Assembly: GCA_002402755.1 (NCBI GenBank)
Contig: DHGK01000117.1
Location: 2,940 to 14,656, forward strand
DNA: 11,717 nt
DNA from: Planctomycetes bacterium UBA4800
GTDB taxonomy: Bacteria > Planctomycetota > UBA8108 > UBA8890 > UBA8898
Direction of reading: 5' to 3'
Under the pieces are notes generated by a model that saw only the letters and a list, made by a program, of their open reading frames with translations, was not told the origin of the DNA and ran no database searches. Positions 7,705 through 11,717 of the stretch are shown here, in pieces (positions within the stretch are counted from its first letter, which is position 1; each line of letters opens with the position of its first letter). The position numbers and the translations under genes are program-made.

Positions 7705-8037
7705 TCACGCGGCGCAGGTCGCCTTCTTCAGGCGCCGCATGTCCGCCTTGACCGTCCTGTGCTCCGCCAAGCAGCGGCGGAAGCACTCCTGCAGGCACTT
7801 CTCCAGGCGCAGCCTCGGCGCCGCGAGCCTGTAGTGCATCCACGTCCCTTCGCGCCGGGCCTCGACCACCCCGGCCGCCCGCATGATCCCGAGGTGGCGC
7901 GAGATCTTGAAGTCGGGCTCGTCGAGCGCCTGCGAGAGCACGCACACGCACGTCTCGCCCCGGGCGGCGAGCAGCACCGCCAGCCTCAGGCGGATCGGAT
8001 CGCCCAGCACCTTGAACACCGCGGCTTCAGCCTGCAT
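7705..8037 (-). CDS. arsR: ArsR-family As(III)-responsive repressor
   Basis: A 110-residue winged helix-turn-helix repressor of the ArsR/SmtB family. VFKVLGDPIRLRLAVLL is the typical first helix region. The metal site ETCVCVL (Cys30 and Cys32) lies at the start of the recognition region, and EPDFKISRHLGIMRAAGVVEARREGTWMHYRL forms the helix-turn-helix and wing. As(III) binding to the CVC pair should release it from DNA and open the operon. Beyond the usual domain the C-terminus carries Cys81, Cys85, Cys89 and Cys108, a possible second thiol site. The SD GGAGGA (8046-8051) is 8 bases before the ATG. It is the first gene of the arsenic operon and lies next to an inverted-repeat operator, so it is presumably autoregulated. 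Confidence 0.95.
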   Translation of the reverse strand: MQAEAAVFKVLGDPIRLRLAVLLAARGETCVCVLSQALDEPDFKISRHLGIMRAAGVVEARREGTWMHYRLAAPRLRLEKCLQECFRRCLAEHRTVKADMRRLKKATCAA

Positions 8038-8052
8038 GGCCCGCGTCCTCCA

Positions 8053-8082
8053 TATCTGCGTATATGCGCAACTGCGCAGATA
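8053..8082 (-). promoter_or_regulatory. Probable ArsR operator and ars promoter region
   Basis: A perfect 8-base inverted repeat (TATCTGCG at 8053-8060, CGCAGATA at 8075-8082) is separated by 14 bases. Two copies of the palindrome TGCGCA lie inside (8065-8070, 8073-8078; the second overlaps the right arm). It sits 15 bases before the arsR start codon, just beyond its Shine-Dalgarno, where an ArsR repressor would block transcription. It is AT-richer than its surroundings. I cannot place clean -35/-10 boxes. ArsR-family operators are generally imperfect inverted repeats of this size, so the assignment rests on position and symmetry. Confidence 0.65.
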
Positions 8083-8139
8083 ATAGCACGCCGCGGGGGC
8101 CGCGTCAAGCTTCGTCGGCCGCTCCGGTCCGTCCGTCCT

Positions 8140-8181
8140 TCAGGCCGCGCAGCTCGCCTTCTTCATGCGCTGCAGGTCGGC
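8140..8181 (-). pseudogene. Relic of the 3' end of a second arsR-like gene
   Basis: On the minus strand this stretch encodes ADLQRMKKASCAA followed by a stop; the intact arsR ends ADMRRLKKATCAA followed by a stop. By hand alignment 9 of 13 residues and 35 of 42 bases match, including the stop codon. Further upstream on the same strand the similarity fades, and no ArsR helix-turn-helix can be read before the divergent glycosidase gene begins. It is best read as the surviving tail of an upstream arsR paralogue lost by deletion, just before the operator of the intact copy. A short conserved C-terminal metal-binding tail of an otherwise unrelated gene is possible but less likely. Confidence 0.6.
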
Positions 8182-8200
8182 GGCGCGAGTCTGTCGCACG

Positions 8201-8368
8201 TAGTGTCGCAAAGGCCCCGGCGGGCATCGGCCGGGGAGGAGCGCGCCGCGCCGGAGATTGAAAACGAGCGCCTTTCGAGTTCTGATGCAGGGACTGCGCG
8301 GAGACCCGGCGCGCCGTGTACGCGGCCGGCCGGGGACCCGGCGGGCGAACGAGCGCAAGGAGGACATC
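8201..8368. other. Rest of the divergent arsR / GH5 intergenic region
   Basis: Together with the operator and the arsR relic this makes up the 331-base gap between arsR (-) and the glycosidase gene (+). One 7-base-pair GC hairpin (8215-8221 with 8230-8236, 8-base loop) is present but lacks a T-run. I could not find a convincing promoter for the glycosidase gene. Apart from the Shine-Dalgarno AAGGAGG at 8357-8363, I see nothing else. Confidence 0.5.
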
Positions 8369-9529
8369 ATGGCGAACGCGGACAATGACACCCGGCGGCG
8401 GTTCTTGAAGGTCGTGGGCGCGGCCGCGGCGGGGCTGGCCTTGCCGCGGGCCGCACGGGCGGCCGACGCGGCGGCTCCCGCGGCGCCGGCGCAGACGGCG
8501 CTGCCGCGCTGGCGCGGCTTCAACCTCGTCAATTTCTTCCAGGCGTTCTCGCGCGGCGAGGAGGGCGCGGGCATGGTCGCCGAGGATGACCTGCGCTGGA
8601 TCAGGGATTGGGGGTTCGACTATATTCGGCTGCCGATGGACTACTGGCTGTGGATCGACGCCGACTGGAGGAAGACGCGCACGCTGTCGCCCGGCGACAT
8701 GCACAAGATCGACGAGCGCATGCTCGCGAAGGTCGACCGCGCCGTCGAGCTCTGCAAGAAGCACGGGCTCCACGTGAGCCTCAACTTCCACCGGGCGCCG
8801 GGCTACTGCATCAACGCCCCGGAGCGCGAGCCCTTCGTCCTGTGGCGCGACCCGGCCGCCGAGCACGCCTTCGTCTTCCACTGGGAGCTCTTCGCGAACA
8901 GGTACAAGGGCGAGTCGAGGAAGGACGTGAGCTTCAACCTCGTCAACGAGGCCCCGACGCCGCGCGCGGGCTACATGACGCGCGAGGACTACGTGCGCGT
9001 GATGACCAGGGCCGCCGAGAAGATCCGCGAGACCAACCCCGACCGCATTATCATCGTCGACGGCCTGAACGTGGGCAACAACGTCGTGGAGGAGCTGGCG
9101 CCGCTCGGCGTCGCGCAGAGCGTGCACGCCTATCACCCCGGCCGCCTGACGCACTATCGCGCCGGCTGGGTCGACCGCAACAGCTCCTTCCCCATGCCGG
9201 CGTGGCCGCTCCTGAAAGCGGACGGCTCGGTCGAGCTCGACCGCGCGGGCCTGGAGCGCCACTATGCGCCGTGGGCCGCAATCGCGCGCAAGGGGGTCGG
9301 CGTCCACTGCGGAGAGTGCGGCTGCTTCAACAAGACCCCGTACGCGGTATTCACGGCGTGGATGCGCGACGTCTTGGAGATTCTGAAGGGGCACGGCATC
9401 GGCTGGGCCCTCTGGAACTTCCGCGGCCCGTTCGGCATCCTCGACTCGGGCCGGGCGGACATCGCGTACGAGGACTGGAAGGGCCGCACGCTCGACCGCG
9501 AGCTGCTGCGGCTGCTGCAGGCGCATTGA
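8369..9529 (+). CDS. Tat-exported GH5-type glycoside hydrolase (cellulase-like)
   Basis: A 386-residue exported enzyme expected to cleave beta-1,4-glucan or a related polysaccharide. The N-terminus holds a perfect twin-arginine motif, TRRRFLK (8-14), then an Ala-rich hydrophobic stretch and a likely cleavage site after ARA (Ala31). The GH5 barrel follows from about 46: GFNLVNFF, DYIRLPMDYW, a strand ending in NFH (139-141), the acid/base in NLVNEAP (Glu194), HAYHP (253-257), the nucleophile in HCGECGC (Glu316) and WALWNFRG (346-353). The three cysteines around the nucleophile (314, 317, 319) resemble planctomycete GH5 homologues I know. The ATG is set by AAGGAGG five bases upstream. The exact substrate cannot be fixed from sequence. 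It stands alone, divergent from the arsenic operon. Confidence 0.9.
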   Translation: MANADNDTRRRFLKVVGAAAAGLALPRAARAADAAAPAAPAQTALPRWRGFNLVNFFQAFSRGEEGAGMVAEDDLRWIRDWGFDYIRLPMDYWLWIDADWRKTRTLSPGDMHKIDERMLAKVDRAVELCKKHGLHVSLNFHRAPGYCINAPEREPFVLWRDPAAEHAFVFHWELFANRYKGESRKDVSFNLVNEAPTPRAGYMTREDYVRVMTRAAEKIRETNPDRIIIVDGLNVGNNVVEELAPLGVAQSVHAYHPGRLTHYRAGWVDRNSSFPMPAWPLLKADGSVELDRAGLERHYAPWAAIARKGVGVHCGECGCFNKTPYAVFTAWMRDVLEILKGHGIGWALWNFRGPFGILDSGRADIAYEDWKGRTLDRELLRLLQAH

Positions 9530-9631
9530 CGGCGGCGCGGATCGAGGCTCGCGGCGCCTCTTCCGCGTCGCGTCTTCACGGCCCGAGGACGGCCGCCGGT
9601 TGCGGGCGGAGTTCTCGGCAGGGGCAGGTCC

Positions 9632-9763
9632 TCAATCGCCTAACAGCCGATCAAGCGTTTCCTCCCACCACATCGCGCCGGTCTGATCGAGGAGGGCCTG
9701 ATTCATGCTCTCTCGCAGGGGGCTGCCGGCGGGCAGCGCGAAGCCGTATTGCTGTCTCCGGAA
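9632..9763 (-). pseudogene. C-terminal relic of a family 3 solute-binding protein
   Basis: On the minus strand the codons before the stop at 9634-9632 read QYGFALPAGSPLRESMNQAL, then a segment ending EETLDRLLGD. This is the characteristic end of periplasmic amino-acid-type solute-binding proteins (SBP_bac_3), in which YGFALPxGSPLRxxxNxALL precedes a final amphipathic helix. Upstream of about 9770 the frame stays open to about 9889 but turns into an Arg-rich sequence with no SBP features, so the N-terminal part of the gene, roughly 200 residues, is missing. It is called a truncated, presumably non-functional fragment. Confidence 0.65.
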
Positions 9764-10035
9764 GGTACCGGCTGGCGCGACCCGCCGCCTGGTGCGATTT
9801 GCACCCACTGAGAATCGCCGCCTTTTCACGGCGCACAGTTTCTTTACCACACGCGCACGCGAGCCGTCCTGACCTCCGCGTGCGCTCATTCTACTCCCGA
9901 GACTGCACGCGCTCCTCCGATACCAACGTCAATCGCACCGTCGCGACGCCTACCGACAGCACACTCGCGAACGCAACCGACCTCCTCAGCCGTGAAGCCC
10001 CCGACAATCTCTGGAGTTGACGACATGGCCACCCA

Positions 10036-10063
10036 TTGCACCTGACGATCACTGATTTACAAT
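10036..10063 (+). promoter_or_regulatory. Candidate sigma-70-like promoter for the Gfo/Idh gene
   Basis: TTGCAC (10036-10041) and TACAAT (10058-10063) are separated by 16 bases. The -10 box matches the consensus at five of six positions, the -35 box at only three. This would give a 5' leader of roughly 90 bases before the ATG at 10158. A TTGACG at 10017-10022 has no good -10 partner. Confidence 0.35.
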
Positions 10064-10157
10064 GAGGTTCGAGATAGGACGCCCATGGGCTCCATCTTGC
10101 GAAGAGACTTGAGCACGAGAGCACATGCATCGGTCTTTCAAGAGAAAGGGAATCGTG

Positions 10158-11504
10158 ATGACAATCAAGAGGCGCCGTTTTCTCAAGAAAATCGCGTTGG
10201 CGTCGTCGGCAGCCGCGATCGCTCCGTTCACTATCCTGAGAGCGGGTCCCGCGCCGAGCGACAAGTTGAATATCGCCTGCGTCGGCGTGGGCGGTATGGG
10301 CTCGGCTGACGCCGATTATCTCGCGAGTCGCGAGAACGTCATTGCCCTGTGCGACGTCGACGAGCAGAGGCACAAGAAGTGCATAGCGGGGAAAAAGAAC
10401 CTCCAGGGGATCAAGCTCTGGAAAGACTACCGCGTCATGTATGACAAGCTCGGCAAGGAGATCGACGCCTTTTACATCGCGACGCCCGAGCATGTGCATT
10501 TCGCGGTGTCGATGTTCGCTATCAAGCGCGGCATCCACGTCTATACCCAGAAGCCGCTCTGTCATACCCTCAAGGAAGTCCGCGTGCTCACGGAGGAGGC
10601 CAGAAAGCACAAGGTGGTCACCCAGATGGGCAACCAGGGGCACTCGAGCGCAAGCTCGGCAATGATCCGAGATTGGGTGCACGCCGGTGCAATCGGGAAG
10701 GTGCGGGAGGTTGTGGCATACTCTCGAAAGAACTACTGGACGTCGAAGCCGCTCGCGGGCTCCTCGCCGATTCCGGAGGGATTCGACTGGGATCTCTTCC
10801 TGAACAGAGCCGAAATGATCCCCTTCAATATCGGCTACATCAACCGCGAATGGATCCGCTACAGCCACTTCAGCGGCGTGACCGGCGATATGGGCGCTCA
10901 TATCCTGGACGGCGCGTACTACTCTCTGGACCTGAGAGTGCCGCTCAGCGTGCATGCGCACATCGACACTCCTCCAGGTCCGGGAATGCTGCCCAAGGCA
11001 GGCGTCATCACCTGGGAGTTCGGCGCCAGAGGCGACATGCCGCCTGTGACAATGCAGTATTACTTGGGGCCCGAAATACCCTATCCCCGCCCCAAGCATC
11101 TTGAAGCGGGCAGCGATGCCTCGTTCATGGACAGCGGATCGGTCATCGTCGGCGAGCATGCCTCGATCAAGGTCGGCAGTCACAGCCAGGGTGCGCGCAT
11201 TATCCCGGAGGAAGTGATGCGTGCAACGCCGAAGCCCAAGGAAGTGGCATATCGCTGCATGGGCCGCACGCACCACGAGAACTGGACAAACGCCATCAGG
11301 CGCATAGACAAGGAGGCCATGTCCAACTTCGACTATGCCGGACCGCTATCGGAGATCATCGTCCTGGGCGATATCGCGATGATGCACCCCAACGTCAAGC
11401 TGCTGTGGGATTCGAAGAACATGAGGATCACCAATCACGAAGAGGCGGACAAGAGCATGTTCATGCGCCGCCTCAGCCCTCGTGACCACATGAACTGGAT
11501 CTGA
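10158..11504 (+). CDS. Tat-exported Gfo/Idh/MocA-family oxidoreductase
   Basis: A 448-residue NAD(P)-dependent oxidoreductase-like protein. The N-terminus KRRRFLKK (4-11) followed by a hydrophobic stretch is a Tat signal, so it is exported already folded, probably with its cofactor bound. The Rossmann fold starts at about 38 with the dinucleotide motif GVGGMG (43-48) and CDVDE (65-69). ATPEHVHF and VYTQKPLCHTL (128-138) mark the catalytic edge; the usual EKP is QKP here (131-133). GNQGH (158-162) and GDMGAHILD (243-251, His248) are typical of the exported subgroup abundant in planctomycetes. The substrate is probably a sugar or polyol derivative but cannot be named. The ATG at 10158 is preferred over 10125 because GAAAGGGA precedes it and it places the Tat motif at the very N-terminus. 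GC content is clearly lower than in genes to its left. Confidence 0.9.
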   Translation: MTIKRRRFLKKIALASSAAAIAPFTILRAGPAPSDKLNIACVGVGGMGSADADYLASRENVIALCDVDEQRHKKCIAGKKNLQGIKLWKDYRVMYDKLGKEIDAFYIATPEHVHFAVSMFAIKRGIHVYTQKPLCHTLKEVRVLTEEARKHKVVTQMGNQGHSSASSAMIRDWVHAGAIGKVREVVAYSRKNYWTSKPLAGSSPIPEGFDWDLFLNRAEMIPFNIGYINREWIRYSHFSGVTGDMGAHILDGAYYSLDLRVPLSVHAHIDTPPGPGMLPKAGVITWEFGARGDMPPVTMQYYLGPEIPYPRPKHLEAGSDASFMDSGSVIVGEHASIKVGSHSQGARIIPEEVMRATPKPKEVAYRCMGRTHHENWTNAIRRIDKEAMSNFDYAGPLSEIIVLGDIAMMHPNVKLLWDSKNMRITNHEEADKSMFMRRLSPRDHMNWI

Positions 11505-11608
11505 ATCAGCGGCACGCCGCGAATGTCGCGCCTCAGAGGCGTACGGTGAAAGGCACGCAGATTCACCGGAGTCTGATGCCGCCGGCCCTATGGCGTATGG
11601 CAAAGGAG

Positions 11609-11717
11609 ATGGTGTTGACTCCGATTCTGCGACCGTGGCACCTCCTGGTCATCGCCCTCGCCGGCTGGATCAACCGCGAGCAACAGCGCGCAATCGAGTA
11701 CCTCATCACCGAGAACC
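11609..11717 (+). CDS. Integrase-core transposase, N-terminus (3' partial)
   Basis: The frame runs open to the edge of the window and encodes about 36 residues, including LRPWHLLVIALAG and GWINREQQRAIEYLITEN. This hydrophobic segment followed by a WxNRxQQxxIxYLxxEN helix is the usual beginning of an integrase-core (DDE) transposase family common in planctomycetes and related bacteria; the catalytic domain lies outside. The start is uncertain: AAAGGAG (11602-11608) touches the ATG at 11609 and would better serve GTG at 11612 or TTG at 11615, and in-frame ATGs also occur at 11576 and 11597. The terminal repeats of the element cannot be identified without its other end. Confidence 0.6.
   Translation, partial: MVLTPILRPWHLLVIALAGWINREQQRAIEYLITEN

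Larger units (their letters stand above)
9530..10157. other. Gene-poor stretch between the GH5 and Gfo/Idh genes
   Basis: No intact gene is supported in these 628 bases. The stretch holds a solute-binding-protein relic (9632-9763) and a candidate promoter (10036-10063). A weak hairpin with a 5-base-pair stem (9816-9820 with 9829-9833) precedes a T-rich stretch on the + strand and could end leftward read-through from the glycosidase gene. Base composition becomes more AT-rich within this stretch and remains so through the next gene. Open frames on either strand here have no recognisable domains. Confidence 0.6.

Noticed and set aside
8258..8368. TTG start adding 37 residues to the GH5 protein
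   Set aside because: It would bury the Tat signal 44 residues from the N-terminus, and the ATG at 8369 has a near-perfect Shine-Dalgarno.
8105..9526. Long open frame on the minus strand across the GH5 gene
   Set aside because: It is an antisense shadow in GC-rich DNA: Arg/Pro/Val-rich, with no domain, while the + strand encodes a complete GH5 enzyme with a Shine-Dalgarno and a Tat signal.
9891..11276. 461-codon open frame on the minus strand opposite the Gfo/Idh gene
   Set aside because: It is rich in His, Arg and Cys with no recognisable family; the + strand gene has clear family motifs over its whole length.
11529..11541. Hairpin CGCCT-CAG-AGGCG after the Gfo/Idh stop as a terminator
   Set aside because: It has only five base pairs and no T-run, and is too weak to claim in GC-rich DNA.
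1..11717. CRISPR array, tRNA or rRNA genes
   Set aside because: No regularly spaced direct repeats, cloverleaf-like sequences or rRNA-like stretches were seen on reading the window.

Overview
The window is GC-rich (clearly above 60% by eye over its first 9.6 kb). It looks like chromosomal DNA of a free-living, polysaccharide-degrading bacterium of the Planctomycetota or a related group (Hydrogenedentota or Lentisphaerota-like). The indications are a giant secreted lamin-tail/CotH/dockerin-like protein, a Tat-exported GH5 glycosidase, a Tat-exported Gfo/Idh/MocA oxidoreductase, and an integrase-type transposase start of a kind I associate with those phyla. The phylum is an inference; no rRNA or marker gene is present.

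Layout. (1) 1-3768, + strand: the 3' part of a very large extracellular modular protein (lamin-tail, beta-sandwich, Ig-like, CotH-like, FN3-like, second lamin-tail, dockerin-like calcium repeats), followed by a small lipoprotein gene (3858-4235). (2) 4291-8037, - strand: a tightly packed arsenic operon, in transcription order arsR, arsC (thioredoxin-type arsenate reductase), arsM (arsenite methyltransferase), acr3 (arsenite efflux permease) and an EamA/DMT permease resembling YddG. Its stop/start codons overlap or lie within about 10 bases, and an inverted-repeat operator sits just upstream of arsR. (3) 8140-8181: a short relic of the 3' end of a second arsR-like gene. (4) 8369-9529, + strand: a GH5-type glycoside hydrolase with a textbook Tat signal. 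(5) 9530-10157: a gene-poor stretch holding the C-terminal relic of a solute-binding protein on the - strand and a candidate promoter. (6) 10158-11504, + strand: a Tat-exported Gfo/Idh/MocA-family oxidoreductase with visibly lower GC. (7) About 11609 to the edge: the first codons of a transposase/integrase.

How the genes work together. The arsenic operon gives a complete path: As(V) is reduced by ArsC, the As(III) is expelled by Acr3 or methylated by ArsM, and the cassette is derepressed by ArsR when As(III) binds. The last gene, a DMT permease translationally coupled to acr3, is the least expected member. It is the best candidate here for an undescribed arsenic-related function, for example export of a methylated or organic arsenical or of a metabolite. 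The flanking carbohydrate-related genes look like a separate saprophytic accessory layer. Two gene relics, a base-composition change and a transposase start make 8.1-11.7 kb look rearranged.
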